Shown: positions 41,872-51,279, counted from the first letter of the stretch. The stretch is DNA of 64,000 nucleotides from Phycisphaerales bacterium (GCA_029260515.1 JAJDDC010000060.1:142667-206666); one strand, 5' to 3'. Notes: generated by a model not told the origin, from the letters alone. Numbers and translations are program-made.

Positions 41872-43917
41872 CTACAGGTAGTTCAGCAGCGAGAGCTGGC
41901 TGAGCCCGGCGGTGATCTGCAGCGTCGCGGCCAGCTGCGTCTGGAGCAGGCTCAGGCGGGTCGCCGCCTGCGCGTAGTCCGTGTCCTGCAGCCTCGACTT
42001 GAGCGACTGGTCCAGGAGCACGCGGTCCTCTTCTCGAACGGTCTCGTCCCCGACTCGCCGGGCGTAGCCCCCGACAGTGCCGTGTGTCTCGATCAGACGG
42101 TCCGACGCCGCCTCGATCTTCTCACTCGCAAACTGGATGCCAGAGATGTCGTTGTTCAGCAATGCGTCCCGCAGATCGATCAGATGCGTGAACAGGTTGT
42201 CCACGCGGACTTTCGCAACGTCGCCCGAGTACAGGACGTCGCCCGAAGGATCCAGCTCGCCCTTGAGCAGGCCGAGGTGCTGGGCGGCCAGCGAGTTGTT
42301 CTTGCGCTGCACGCCCATGTTCCCGCCGATCGCGGGGTCCTGGGCGAACATCAGCCCGTTGCGGTCCGTCGGCAGCGAGGCGTCGAAGTCGGTGGTGGAT
42401 CGCCCGGCGGCGGTGAGGGCGGCGTCGGCCTGGCTGTTGATCGCCGTCAGCAGCGAGCCAACATTGGCGGTGTCTGCGGGCGACAGGTCGATGTCGATCT
42501 CGAAGCCGTCGCCGAGCGTGATGGTGAAGTCCACGTTGAGGGCCGGGTCGAGCAGGCCCGTGACCGGGTCGGTCCGCCCGGAGAGGACCTCGACGCCCCG
42601 CCCGTCGTTGAACTCGCTCAGTGGCGTGGAGCTCATGTAGGTGCGGATGCCCAGTGCGGTCGCGGACGCGGTCCCGTCGTCCACGTCGGTGATGGACATG
42701 GCCCGGTCGGCGCCGCCCGCGATGTCGGTGACGACGCTGATGCCCCGCCCGTCGTCGGAGAGGACGACGCGCGTGCCCGGGACGCTCGCCTCGATCGCCG
42801 AGCGGATGTCGGCCAGCGTGGTCGCGCCGGACAGGTCCACGTTCACGCTCCGGGCGTTGTTGGAGACCGTGATCTCGCCCAGCGGCGGGGTGATGCCCTG
42901 GAGCGAGGCGATGCTCGAGGTCCACGCGACCCTGGGGTCGAGCGACGCGCCGGCCGGGTTCCCGGCGTCGAAGGCGGTGGGGGGGTCGAACACGAGGCCC
43001 AGGTCCGAGCCCGCGGTCCCGCCGACGGGGTCGGAGAAGGTGAGCGAGCCGGCGGGGACGTCGATGGTGATCGAGTCGCCGCTGATCGAGACGCCCCCGG
43101 GCCCGAGGACGCTGACGCCGTTGTCGGTCTCGTACTGGCGGATGGCGGCGGTGATCGCGTCGGCGGCGTCACCGATGGTGTCGGCCTGCGAGAGATCCAC
43201 GCTTGCGGTGGGCCCGGCGTTGAACGCGAAATCGAACGTCCCGCGCTGGATGCCCAGGCCGTTGGCGCCCCGCAGGTCGTCGAGACGTGTGCCGGGCGTG
43301 AGATCGGGGTCCAGATCGACCGAGCCGACGACGCGGTCGGAGACGTTGCCGATCACGGTGTCGCCGCCGAGTGTGACCGGGACGGTGGATCCGAGGCCCA
43401 GGTCGGTGAGCAGGCCCCCGAGCCCGCCCAGGTAGCGGTAGGCGCCGCCGACGTTCTCGACGGGGGGCGAGCCGGGGCGTGTGCCGCCGAAGACATGCCC
43501 GACGAGCGATTCCTGGTTGGAGAGGCGGAGCAGCGAGGCGATCATCGAGTCCACGACGCTCGCCTGTGTGCGGCGTTCGGACTCGGACGCTGTCGAGTCG
43601 ATCTGCGACGACGCCAGGCTCTTGGCCTCGTTGACCAGGTCCTGGATCTCGCCCAGCGTCGAGTCGAGCACGTCGAGCGAGCCGGCGGCGAAGCCCAGGT
43701 TCCGCAGCTTCTGGTCCGAGCGCTCCAGACGCCCGTCGAGCGACGAGATGGTCGCGGCCCGGATGGGGTCGTCGCTGAAGCGCCCGATCGAGACGCCCGT
43801 CGAGAGCTGGCGTGTGACGTTGAACAGCTCGATATTCGTCCGCCCCATCATCGCGAGCGATGTCCGGTTGCGGAGCATCAGGGGGACGCGGCCGATGTTG
43901 GCGGGGAAGCTGCCCAT
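41872..43917 (-). CDS. flgL: flagellar hook-associated protein FlgL (HAP3), enlarged
   Basis: 681 residues, about twice the enterobacterial length. The N-terminal flagellin-like helices (VTRQLSTGVSIGRFSDDPIR) and C-terminal helices (DTDYAQAATRLSLLQTQLAA, SQLSLLNYL) are typical. The long middle holds flagellin IN-like repeats (SVNVDLSGATTLADIRSAIE, VSVVTDIAG-type strands). It forms the junction between hook and filament. The start overlaps the flgK stop by one base (TAATG), so they are translationally coupled. Confidence 0.92.
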   Translation of the reverse strand: MGSFPANIGRVPLMLRNRTSLAMMGRTNIELFNVTRQLSTGVSIGRFSDDPIRAATISSLDGRLERSDQKLRNLGFAAGSLDVLDSTLGEIQDLVNEAKSLASSQIDSTASESERRTQASVVDSMIASLLRLSNQESLVGHVFGGTRPGSPPVENVGGAYRYLGGLGGLLTDLGLGSTVPVTLGGDTVIGNVSDRVVGSVDLDPDLTPGTRLDDLRGANGLGIQRGTFDFAFNAGPTASVDLSQADTIGDAADAITAAIRQYETDNGVSVLGPGGVSISGDSITIDVPAGSLTFSDPVGGTAGSDLGLVFDPPTAFDAGNPAGASLDPRVAWTSSIASLQGITPPLGEITVSNNARSVNVDLSGATTLADIRSAIEASVPGTRVVLSDDGRGISVVTDIAGGADRAMSITDVDDGTASATALGIRTYMSSTPLSEFNDGRGVEVLSGRTDPVTGLLDPALNVDFTITLGDGFEIDIDLSPADTANVGSLLTAINSQADAALTAAGRSTTDFDASLPTDRNGLMFAQDPAIGGNMGVQRKNNSLAAQHLGLLKGELDPSGDVLYSGDVAKVRVDNLFTHLIDLRDALLNNDISGIQFASEKIEAASDRLIETHGTVGGYARRVGDETVREEDRVLLDQSLKSRLQDTDYAQAATRLSLLQTQLAATLQITAGLSQLSLLNYL

Positions 43918-45656
43918 TACACGAGATCCTGGAGCTGGGTGAGCATCTCGTTGGCGATCTGGATGAGCTTGGCGGCGCCGTTGTACGCCTGCTGGTACAT
44001 GATCAGGTTCACCGACTCCTCGTCGGCGTCCACGCCAGAGACCGAGTCACGCTGGGCCTGGAGGCTCTCGCGGATGAAGCCGGCGCTGATCGCCTCGGAC
44101 TCCGCGGCGGAAGTCTGCGTGCCCACGTGCTGGACGTGGTTGAGCCAGAACTTCTCGAACCCGAGCCCGCCGAAGGCCTGGACCGGGTAGTCGCGGAGGT
44201 CGGCCAGCGCCAGGGCGTTGGCGTTCTCGACGAAGTTGCCGTTGACGCTCCGCCCGAGCATGACCTTGGTCGGGTCGTCGCGCAGCGCCTGGCGGACGGC
44301 GATGTCCGCCGAGTCCTCGCCGGTGAAGAAGCTGTTGACGCCCATGACGCCCAGGATGTTCGACGAGTCGTCGGCGAACGAGAACTCGTAGCCCGAATCG
44401 GACGTGATCGAGAGCTTGCCCTCGGCGTCCCACGAGGCGTTGACGCCCTGGATCGCGTCGATCGCGGCGCGGATCTCCTCGGGCGTCGTGTCGTCGCCCG
44501 TCCCGGGCAGGCCCGCGTCGGTGATGCCGTCGAGGTCCACCTCGATCTGCGTCCGCCCGGTCGCGCCGGTCTGGGTGTTGGTCCACTCGACGTAGAACGA
44601 GCCGTTGGAGGCCTGGAAGGGCAGGTCGGCGAACGCCTCGTTGTTGGGGTCGTTGATCGCCTGGGTCCGCGAGGTTGCACCGACGCGGAGGTTCGAGAGG
44701 GTCTGCGTGAGCTGGCTCGCGTTGCGACCGGTCGCGTGCAGCGAGTTGACGTGGAAGATGAGCTGAGACGAGAGTTTGTCGAGGCGGTCGATGGTCTCGT
44801 CGATCGAGTCGTTGCGGCTGGCAAGGAGCCCGCCGATCGAGCCCTCGCGGACGTCCAGGGGCTCGCGGTCGGCCGCGACGAGCACCTCGACGCTCACCTG
44901 CCCGGTGTCCTGGTCGGTGACGCGCCGGACGTCGAGCCCGCGGCTGACCCCGCCGAGCACGATCGGGGTCGATCCGACAAGGATGTCAAGGTTCCCCTGC
45001 GGGTCCTCGACGGTGGTGATGTCCATGAAGCCAGAGAGCTCGGTGATGAGCATGTCGCGCTGGTCGCGGAGCGAACTGGCGGTGCCGCCCGCGCCCTCGA
45101 ACTGCTGGATCTCGGTGTTGAGCGAGGCGATCTCGTCGAGCACGGCGTCGGCGCGGAGCACGCTCGCGTCGATCTCGTCCTCGATCTGGCGGCGCAGTTG
45201 GCCCATATCCGAGCGGAGCGACTTGATAAACCCCGCGAGCTTGTCGGCCTGCTCGACCACGCCCGCGGGCGTGCCCGCGAGGTTGGCGATCTCCGACCAG
45301 GCGTTGAAGAACCCGGAAAGCTCGCTCGACAGGTCGTAGCCCGAGAGCTCGTTCATGAGCCCCTCGAGCTGCGAGGTGATGTTGAACCGGGTTGTCTTGG
45401 CGGCCTCGTCCGAGACACCGCCCCAGAGCCGGCGCTGGATCGCCTCGTTGATCTGGCGACGGACGCCCGAGACCTCGACACCCTGGCCGATCAGGAACCT
45501 GCCGTGCTGGCGTGACTGGATGGGCGAGAGCGAGGCGAGCTGGCGCGTGTACCCCGGGGTCGCGATGTTGGCCAGGTTCTGGCCCGCGACCTGGATCCCG
45601 ATCTGGCTCGTCGTGAGCGCCGACCGGGCGATGTACATGGCGGAGGTCAGGCTCAT
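43917..45656 (-). CDS. flgK: flagellar hook-associated protein FlgK (HAP1)
   Basis: 579 residues. The rod/hook N-terminal signature is IGIQVAGQNLANIATPGYTR. The C-terminal part is SVNLIMYQQAYNGAAKLIQI ending NEMLTQLQDLV. A helical D1 region with GLMNELSGYDLSSELSGFFN is typical of FlgK. It is the first junction protein on the hook, exported with help of FlgN. The start overlaps flgN by four bases (ATGA) and the stop overlaps flgL. Confidence 0.94.
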   Translation of the reverse strand: MSLTSAMYIARSALTTSQIGIQVAGQNLANIATPGYTRQLASLSPIQSRQHGRFLIGQGVEVSGVRRQINEAIQRRLWGGVSDEAAKTTRFNITSQLEGLMNELSGYDLSSELSGFFNAWSEIANLAGTPAGVVEQADKLAGFIKSLRSDMGQLRRQIEDEIDASVLRADAVLDEIASLNTEIQQFEGAGGTASSLRDQRDMLITELSGFMDITTVEDPQGNLDILVGSTPIVLGGVSRGLDVRRVTDQDTGQVSVEVLVAADREPLDVREGSIGGLLASRNDSIDETIDRLDKLSSQLIFHVNSLHATGRNASQLTQTLSNLRVGATSRTQAINDPNNEAFADLPFQASNGSFYVEWTNTQTGATGRTQIEVDLDGITDAGLPGTGDDTTPEEIRAAIDAIQGVNASWDAEGKLSITSDSGYEFSFADDSSNILGVMGVNSFFTGEDSADIAVRQALRDDPTKVMLGRSVNGNFVENANALALADLRDYPVQAFGGLGFEKFWLNHVQHVGTQTSAAESEAISAGFIRESLQAQRDSVSGVDADEESVNLIMYQQAYNGAAKLIQIANEMLTQLQDLV

Positions 45657-46171
45657 TGCTTCACGTCCAGGGCGCTGACGACGGCGGAGGCGTCGCCCAC
45701 CCGCCCGTCACGCCCGTAAGCCCCCGTCTGTGAGAGCTTGGCCGCCACCTGGCGGATCAGGCCCTCCATGTGCGACGCGAGAGACTCGGCCGCCCGGGCG
45801 AGGGTCGCCTGCTCCGTGCGCACGGTCTGGATCAGCGTCCTGAGGCGCCCGCCCAGCTCGAGCAGGCGATCGCGGCGCGGGCCCTCGAGTCGCTGTGCGA
45901 TCTGGGCGATCGTGGTGCGCTTGGATTCCTTGTCGCCCTCGCCGAGCAGCGCCCGGCGTTCGTCTTCCAGCGCGGCGATCGATTCGAGGATGTCGGCGCA
46001 CGCCTCCAGGCTCAGGCCGAGGCGGACGGTGTCGGCGCTGGTGAGCGCGGCGCGGTGCTCGCCCAGGGCGACGAGCATCGCCTCGTGGCGATCGACCAGC
46101 TCGCCGACGATCGCCTCGACGCGTGCGAGTGCGGAGTCTTCGATCTCAGAGCTGCGTGTGATCGCGGGCAT
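45653..46171 (-). CDS. flgN: FlgN-like export chaperone
   Basis: 172 residues, almost entirely helical and coiled-coil-like (LVDRHEAMLVALGEHRAALT, ILESIAALEDERRALLG, LRTLIQTVRTEQATLARAAE), as in FlgN chaperones for FlgK and FlgL. The family is divergent in sequence, so position directly before flgK is the main support. It overlaps the end of flgJ by 26 bases and flgK by four. Confidence 0.82.
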   Translation of the reverse strand: MPAITRSSEIEDSALARVEAIVGELVDRHEAMLVALGEHRAALTSADTVRLGLSLEACADILESIAALEDERRALLGEGDKESKRTTIAQIAQRLEGPRRDRLLELGGRLRTLIQTVRTEQATLARAAESLASHMEGLIRQVAAKLSQTGAYGRDGRVGDASAVVSALDVKQ

Positions 46172-46583
46172 GTGGCCCTCCTTGGCCTACGCCGACTGGC
46201 GCGGGATCGGCGCCCGATTGCTTGAGCACGCCGCGTGCCACCCGCTCGACGAGCGGGAACTTCGCGTGCCGCACGATGTCCTGCGCAAGACGTGCGTCCT
46301 GGAGCGCACGAAACTGCTTCTCGGCGGGCGTGGGCTCGAAGGGGGGCGCCGCCTGGTTCGTCTCGCGGAGCTGGGCGAGGATGGGCTGCACGAGCGTGAT
46401 CGCGACGAGCGACTCGGCCGACTCGCGTGCGATCTGCTCGGGCGTCCGGCTCGCGTCGCCGGCCCGGGCCTTGTTGAGGACCGCCGAGAAGCTGTCCTGG
46501 GAACGCGAGAGGGCGCCGCCGGGCCCGAGCGCGTCGAGCGCCGGGGCAGAGAGCGCACCGATCATGCCGGTCGCCGGGCTCAT
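46146..46583 (-). CDS. flgJ: rod-binding protein FlgJ (N-terminal domain only)
   Basis: 145 residues from ATG 46583, overlapping the flgI stop (ATGA). The rod-binding domain is seen as SFSAVLNKARAGDASRTPEQ, SLVAITLVQPILAQLRETN and QDIVRHAKFPLVERVARGVL. The peptidoglycan-hydrolase domain of enterobacterial FlgJ is absent, as in many non-gamma bacteria; another enzyme must open the wall for the rod. It has a short Gly/Pro-rich tail. Confidence 0.83.
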   Translation of the reverse strand: MSPATGMIGALSAPALDALGPGGALSRSQDSFSAVLNKARAGDASRTPEQIARESAESLVAITLVQPILAQLRETNQAAPPFEPTPAEKQFRALQDARLAQDIVRHAKFPLVERVARGVLKQSGADPAPVGVGQGGPHARDHTQL

Positions 46584-47671
46584 TCGATCACCAGCCTCGC
46601 GTGCAGCTTGCCCGCCCTGTGGAGCATCTGGAAGATCTGGATCTGGTCCTTGGGCGGGACGGCCAGCTGGTTGAGGGCGGCGAGCAGGTCGCCGATCCGG
46701 GCCAGCTCGCGGTCCGGGCCGTCGGTCGTCACGTCCGCCCAGCGCTGCGTCCGGACGACGGGCTGATCCGGCGAGGGGACCGGGGGCGGGACCGTGGTCG
46801 TGATGGTCAGGTCCTTGTGGGTGATGACGGCGGGCGAGATGCGCACATCGCCGGTCACCAGGATGTTGCCGGTCCTTGTGTTGCAGATGACCTGGGCGGG
46901 CAGGCCCAGCCGGGAGATGCTCACCGGGGCGTTCATGACGTCGCCGATGAAGCCGGCCGGGGCGCCCCGCTCTGCGTCGGGCACCTTGACACGGATGGTC
47001 CGCTCGTCGATGACGTCGGCGATCCGGTCGGTCAGGGTGCGGGCTGTGAGCAGGTACTCGTCGTTGATGGCGCCCGCGACCTCGCTGGCCGCACGCCAGC
47101 CGGCAAAATCGGGGTGGATGACGATCTCGAAGTGGGTCCGGATGTCCGGGGTGGTGTCGATGTCCTTGGCGATGTAGGCGCCGTCGATCACGACGCCGGA
47201 GGTCGGGTGCTCCTCGTCCTCGACGACGACGCGTCCCGATGCGAAGGCCCAGACCTCGGAGCCCGGGAACGGGGCGGTCAGCGGGGCGACGTACAGGCGC
47301 CCGCCCTCGAGGCTCGAGGCCGAGTGCAGGACGTTGACGTGCGCGTTGAACTGGTCGTTGGCCTTGGCGCCCTCTGGGGGGACGTCGCAGGTGACCATGA
47401 CAAGGGCGACCGAGCGGGCCTTGGCGAGTTCTTCGAGGTCGGGGATGGGGTTGCCGTTGCGCCGCAGGACCTCGGCCAGGGGGCGGGCGATCGCCAGCTC
47501 CTTGCCAGAGTCGCCCGATCCGTCGAGACCGATGACCAGCCCCAGGCCCTGGAGGACCGAGGCGCCCTGGCCCTTGATGTTGGCGATGTCGGCGACCTTC
47601 TCTTGGGCGGGCGCACACGACGCAGCAAGAAGCGCAAGGGCGGCTGGGATGAGGGTGCGAAGTCTGCGCAT
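46580..47671 (-). CDS. flgI: flagellar P-ring protein FlgI
   Basis: 363 residues from ATG 47671, starting a Sec signal peptide (LIPAALALLAASCAPAQ). FlgI features: VADIANIKGQGASVLQGLGL, VIGLDGSGDSGKELA, FNAHVNVLHSASSLEGGRLY, LTDRIADVIDERTIRV and the C-terminal LLAALNQLAVPPKDQIQIFQ. It forms the periplasmic P ring around the rod with FlgA as chaperone. First gene of the minus-strand flagellar operon; a sigma-54-like promoter lies 24 bases upstream. Confidence 0.94.
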   Translation of the reverse strand: MRRLRTLIPAALALLAASCAPAQEKVADIANIKGQGASVLQGLGLVIGLDGSGDSGKELAIARPLAEVLRRNGNPIPDLEELAKARSVALVMVTCDVPPEGAKANDQFNAHVNVLHSASSLEGGRLYVAPLTAPFPGSEVWAFASGRVVVEDEEHPTSGVVIDGAYIAKDIDTTPDIRTHFEIVIHPDFAGWRAASEVAGAINDEYLLTARTLTDRIADVIDERTIRVKVPDAERGAPAGFIGDVMNAPVSISRLGLPAQVICNTRTGNILVTGDVRISPAVITHKDLTITTTVPPPVPSPDQPVVRTQRWADVTTDGPDRELARIGDLLAALNQLAVPPKDQIQIFQMLHRAGKLHARLVIE

Positions 47672-47694
47672 GGTGGGTCTCCGGGCGTGGGGAC

Positions 47695-47710
47695 GCAACG
47701 CGGATGCCAG
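47695..47710 (-). promoter_or_regulatory. sigma-54-like promoter of flgI operon
   Basis: On the minus strand CTGGCA-TC-CGCG-TTGC, with GG-N10-GC spacing exact and both conserved dinucleotides present. The predicted start lies about 12 bases on, just before flgI. Confidence 0.6.
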
Positions 47711-47738
47711 ACGGGCGTGCATCCCGAGCCGGTCGTGT

Positions 47739-47754
47739 CTGGCACGCGGGTTGT
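47739..47754 (+). promoter_or_regulatory. sigma-54-like promoter of flgFGAH operon
   Basis: CTGGCACG-CGGG-TTGT: a perfect -24 half (YTGGCACG) and a near -12 half with GT instead of GC. The distance to flgF ATG (37 bases) allows a short leader with GGAGG. Confidence 0.6.
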
Positions 47755-47791
47755 GTAGTGCTGGGCGGGGAGGATCCCCCGGAGGCCTCGG

Positions 47792-48571
47792 ATGAACTAC
47801 GGCTTGCAGATCTCCGCGTCGGGGGCGCTCACAAGCCTCTACCGCCAGGACGTGCTGACCAACAACCTGGCGAACCTGGAGACGGCGGGGTACAAGCCCG
47901 ACGTGCCCGCGACGATGCAGCGCGACCCGGCCCGGTTCGAGGATGGCCTGCTGCACATGGCGAGCGATCCCATGATCGAACGCCTCGGCGCCGGCGTGTT
48001 CGCGGCGCCCAACCGCGTCGCCTTCGCCCAGGGCACGCTCGACGCGACCGGGCGCGAGCTGGATATGGCGATCGAGGGCGAGGGGTTCTTCGTCCTGCTC
48101 GAGCGCCAGGCCGACGGCGGGGTCGTCCAGCGGCTCACACGCGACGGGCGGTTCGAGCTCGACAGCCGGGGGCGCCTGGTCTCGGCGACGACCGGCATGC
48201 CCGTGCTCGACACCGCGAACGCTCCGATCCACGTCCGGGGGGAGGGAAAGGTGGGCGTCGCGGTCGATGGCTCGCTGACCCAGGACGGCCAGGTATTCGC
48301 GCGCTTGCAGCTCGTGGACGTGCCCGACAAGACCACGCTCAAGAAGCTCGGGGCGAGCCTGTTCGCGCCCAGCAACGCCGCGTCCGCGAGCTACCAGCCC
48401 ATCGACGGGCGGATCCGCCAGGGGGTGCTGGAAGGGTCTGCGGTCAACGAGGTCGAGGCATTGATGGCGGTGACCAGCGCCTCGCGGGCGGTGCAGACGA
48501 ACATCGGGATGATCACGTACCACGACCGGATGATGGAGCGGGCGATCAACACGTTCGCACGCATCGCCTGA
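47792..48571 (+). CDS. flgF: flagellar rod protein FlgF
   Basis: 259 residues. The N-terminus NYGLQISASGALTSLYRQDV, then LTNNLANLETAGYKPD, is the rod/hook family helix. The central MAIEGEGFFVLLERQ and C-terminus GVLEGSAVNEVEALMAVTSA match the FlgF/FlgG class. Gene order before flgG and the shorter D1 loop favour FlgF. It forms the proximal rod. A CCGGAGG-type ribosome site precedes the ATG. Confidence 0.9.
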   Translation: MNYGLQISASGALTSLYRQDVLTNNLANLETAGYKPDVPATMQRDPARFEDGLLHMASDPMIERLGAGVFAAPNRVAFAQGTLDATGRELDMAIEGEGFFVLLERQADGGVVQRLTRDGRFELDSRGRLVSATTGMPVLDTANAPIHVRGEGKVGVAVDGSLTQDGQVFARLQLVDVPDKTTLKKLGASLFAPSNAASASYQPIDGRIRQGVLEGSAVNEVEALMAVTSASRAVQTNIGMITYHDRMMERAINTFARIA

Positions 48572-48588
48572 CCAGGAGCTTCATTCGC

Positions 48589-49398
48589 ATGGCCGTCATC
48601 GCACTCCAGTCCGCGTCCTCGGGCCTCAACGCCCTGAGCACCAAGCTCGACGTCATCGCCAACAACCTGGCGAACATCGAGACGACCGGGTTCAAGGCCT
48701 CGCGGGTCAACTTCCAGGACCAGATGTACATCGAGCGGATGCAGCCGGGCGTGGAGAACGCCAACGGCGACCAGCGCCCGACCGGGCTGTACGTCGGGCT
48801 GGGCGTGAAGGTCTCGGGAACCCAGGCGAACTTCGACCAGGGGGCGCCGATCGTCACCAACCGGTCGCTGGACCTGACGATCGACGGCTCGGGCTTCTTC
48901 CAGGTCACGGTCGAGGACGGGCTCGCGGGCGACGGCGTCGCGTACACACGGTACGGCGCGTTCGCGCTGACTGCCGAGGGCGAGCTGGTGCTCGCGACCG
49001 ACCAGGGCAGGCGCCTGGACCCGGGCGCGACGATCCCGACGGACGCGACGGCGGTCGAGATCGACCAGGAGGGGCGTGTGCTCGCGATGATCCCGGGCGC
49101 GATCGAGCCCCAGGAGGTCGGGCAGCTGCAGATCGCGACATTTGTGAACCCCGCGGGCCTGCGCCAGGTGGGCGAGAACCTGTGGGTTGAGTCGGCGGCG
49201 TCGGGGCCGGCGAGCGTGGGCAACCCGGCCGAGGACCAGCGGGGGCGGATCCGCCAGGGCCAGCTCGAGGGCTCGAACGTGGACCCGACGCGCGAGCTGG
49301 TCGAGCTGATCCGCACGCAGCGGGCCTTCGAGATGAACTCGCAGTCGATCCGTGCGGCGGACGAGGCGCTGCAGACGGTGGCTCAGCTGAGGCGGTAA
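48589..49398 (+). CDS. flgG: flagellar distal rod protein FlgG
   Basis: 269 residues from ATG 48589 (AGGAG upstream). Typical FlgG: ALQSASSGLNALSTKLDVIA then NNLANIETTGFKASRVNFQD, LYVGLGVKVSGTQANFDQGA, LDLTIDGSGFFQV and C-terminal GQLEGSNVDPTRELVELIRT, QRAFEMNSQSIRAADEALQT. It builds the distal rod that passes through the P and L rings encoded nearby. 17 bases after flgF. Confidence 0.96.
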   Translation: MAVIALQSASSGLNALSTKLDVIANNLANIETTGFKASRVNFQDQMYIERMQPGVENANGDQRPTGLYVGLGVKVSGTQANFDQGAPIVTNRSLDLTIDGSGFFQVTVEDGLAGDGVAYTRYGAFALTAEGELVLATDQGRRLDPGATIPTDATAVEIDQEGRVLAMIPGAIEPQEVGQLQIATFVNPAGLRQVGENLWVESAASGPASVGNPAEDQRGRIRQGQLEGSNVDPTRELVELIRTQRAFEMNSQSIRAADEALQTVAQLRR

Positions 49399-49446
49399 CA
49401 ACGGGGGCGGCGGCGGAGCCGGCCCGCCCGTATAGGAAGGTACGCG

Positions 49447-50562
49447 ATGACAAAGGGCAGGATGCTTCTCGGACTCATCGCGCTGGCGCTGGGAAGCGGC
49501 GCGGCGCTGGGCGACAAGATCGAGCTGAGGACCGCGGCGCGCGTCGAGGCGGCCCGCGGCGTGACGATCGGCGACGTCGCCCGGCTGGAGGGGCCCAACG
49601 CTCAGCGCATCGGGAGCGTCGTGCTTCTGGCGCCGGGCAAGATGAACATCGGGGACCCTGTCGCGATCGATGTCGGGCAGGTCCGCGAGGCGCTCGACGC
49701 GCACGGCGTGAACTGGGCGCTGCTGAGCCTGCGGGGCGGGCGGTGCGACCTGTTGCCCGCGGCCGCGGTGGCGCCGGCCACGACCCCGGCGCCCGGGGGG
49801 GAGCTGGTCGATACGCACGTGCCGAGCGTGCGCACGGTCGTGGAGCGTCGCCTGCGTGAGACGTTCGGCGTGAGCGACGAGGGCCGGATCAGGATCCGCT
49901 TTGACGAGCGGGACGCGGAGCTTCTGGGCCTGGCGCTGGCCGACGGCGGGGCAGGGCCGCTGCTTGTCGAGGCGCACACGACGGGCGCCTCGTCGCGCGT
50001 GCCGATGTCGGTGAGTGTGTACCGGGGCGACAGCCTGATCGAATCGCGCCATATCCGTGTGGACGTGCAGATCGAGCGGGAGGTGTGCGTGGTGCGCGCG
50101 CCGGTGGAGCGCCGGTCGTCGATCGGGGCGACGGACGTCGTGGTCGAGCGTCGGTGGCTGACGCCGGACATCGTGCCCGCGACGCTGGACGAGTGCGTGG
50201 GGGCGGAGGCCAAGTCGCGGCTTGATGTCGGGCAGACGCTGACGCAGTCGCACGTTGTTCCCCCGATCGTGGTGAGCCGGGGCGAGCAGGTGATGGTGCA
50301 CTACCTGTCGGGGCCGGTGATCCTCAAGACAAAGGCGCGGGCGCTCGAGGACGGGAGGGTCGGCGAGCGGATCAGGCTGGAGGTGATCGGGTCCAAGCGG
50401 CGCCTCGAGGCGCGGGTGGACGCGCCCGGGCGCGCGGTCGTCCGCAACGAGCCGATGACACCGGGCGTGCTGGAGGATCCTGGGACGGACGCCCCGGCGG
50501 TGGGGGCGTTGGGTGGCGGCGCGGCGCCCGCGACCGGCGTTCGCGTCACACGATCGGAATGA
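49447..50562 (+). CDS. flgA: flagellar P-ring assembly chaperone FlgA
   Basis: 371 residues, longer than enterobacterial FlgA (about 220). A Sec signal ends near AALG-DK. The C-terminal SAF-like domain is visible in VVVERRWLTPDIVPATLDEC, VGAEAKSRLDVGQTLTQSHV and GEQVMVHYLSGPVILKTKAR. The extra N-terminal part (VTIGDVARLEGPNAQRIGSV) may be a second beta-rich domain. It helps FlgI polymerise. A Gly/Ala/Pro-rich tail follows. Confidence 0.88.
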   Translation: MTKGRMLLGLIALALGSGAALGDKIELRTAARVEAARGVTIGDVARLEGPNAQRIGSVVLLAPGKMNIGDPVAIDVGQVREALDAHGVNWALLSLRGGRCDLLPAAAVAPATTPAPGGELVDTHVPSVRTVVERRLRETFGVSDEGRIRIRFDERDAELLGLALADGGAGPLLVEAHTTGASSRVPMSVSVYRGDSLIESRHIRVDVQIEREVCVVRAPVERRSSIGATDVVVERRWLTPDIVPATLDECVGAEAKSRLDVGQTLTQSHVVPPIVVSRGEQVMVHYLSGPVILKTKARALEDGRVGERIRLEVIGSKRRLEARVDAPGRAVVRNEPMTPGVLEDPGTDAPAVGALGGGAAPATGVRVTRSE

Positions 50563-50589
50563 CGCGGGCATCCCGCGGCGGAGACTGAT

Positions 50590-51279
50590 ATGACACGGCT
50601 GACACAGACAACTCTTGCGCTCGCGGCGTGCGTGCTGGCATCGCCCTCGATGGCGCAGAGCCTCTACCAGCGGGACACGGGCGTGCGCGTCGATGCGACG
50701 GGAGAACCCGACCCGCAGGCGGACCTGCGGGCCAAGAGCATGTTTTATTTCGAGCCCCCCGAGCCGCGGAAGTTCGTCAAGCACGACATCATCACGATCA
50801 TCGTGGACGAGTCGAGCAGGCAGGAGTCGAGCCAGTCGCTGGACACGAAGAAGCAGTACGACACGAGCGCATCGGTCAACGCGTTGATCGACCCCTTGCA
50901 GCTGCTCGAGCTGCGATTGGCCCAGGGGAATCTGAGCAACGTGGACCTGATCGACCTGCAGGCGGACCGCGACTTCAAGGGCGAGGGCGACTACGAGCGT
51001 GAGGACCGGTTCAGCGCGCGCATCTCGGCACGCGTGATCGAGGTCAAGCCCAACGGGACGCTGCTCGTCGAGGCCAAGACATTCATCAAGACCGACGAGG
51101 AGGAGCAGACGCTCGTCCTGTCCGGCCTCGCACGCCCCGATGACGTGACGAACCAGAACACCGTCCGCTCGAGCCAGCTGGCGAACCTGGCGGTGATCCG
51201 CAAGAACGAGGGGCAGGTCGCGGACTCGGCCAAGAAGGGCGTCATCACGCGGGTGCTCGACGCGCTGTTCGCGTTCTGA
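50590..51279 (+). CDS. flgH: flagellar L-ring protein FlgH
   Basis: 229 residues. FlgH features: KFVKHDIITIIVDESSRQES, FKGEGDYEREDRFSARISAR, VIEVKPNGTLLVEAKTFIKT and VRSSQLANLAVIRKNEGQVA. It makes the outer-membrane ring, confirming a diderm envelope. Enterobacterial FlgH is a lipoprotein; here an LAAC sequence lies within a short signal peptide, but a signal-peptidase I site (SMAQ-SL) is equally visible, so lipidation is uncertain. Confidence 0.93.
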   Translation: MTRLTQTTLALAACVLASPSMAQSLYQRDTGVRVDATGEPDPQADLRAKSMFYFEPPEPRKFVKHDIITIIVDESSRQESSQSLDTKKQYDTSASVNALIDPLQLLELRLAQGNLSNVDLIDLQADRDFKGEGDYEREDRFSARISARVIEVKPNGTLLVEAKTFIKTDEEEQTLVLSGLARPDDVTNQNTVRSSQLANLAVIRKNEGQVADSAKKGVITRVLDALFAF

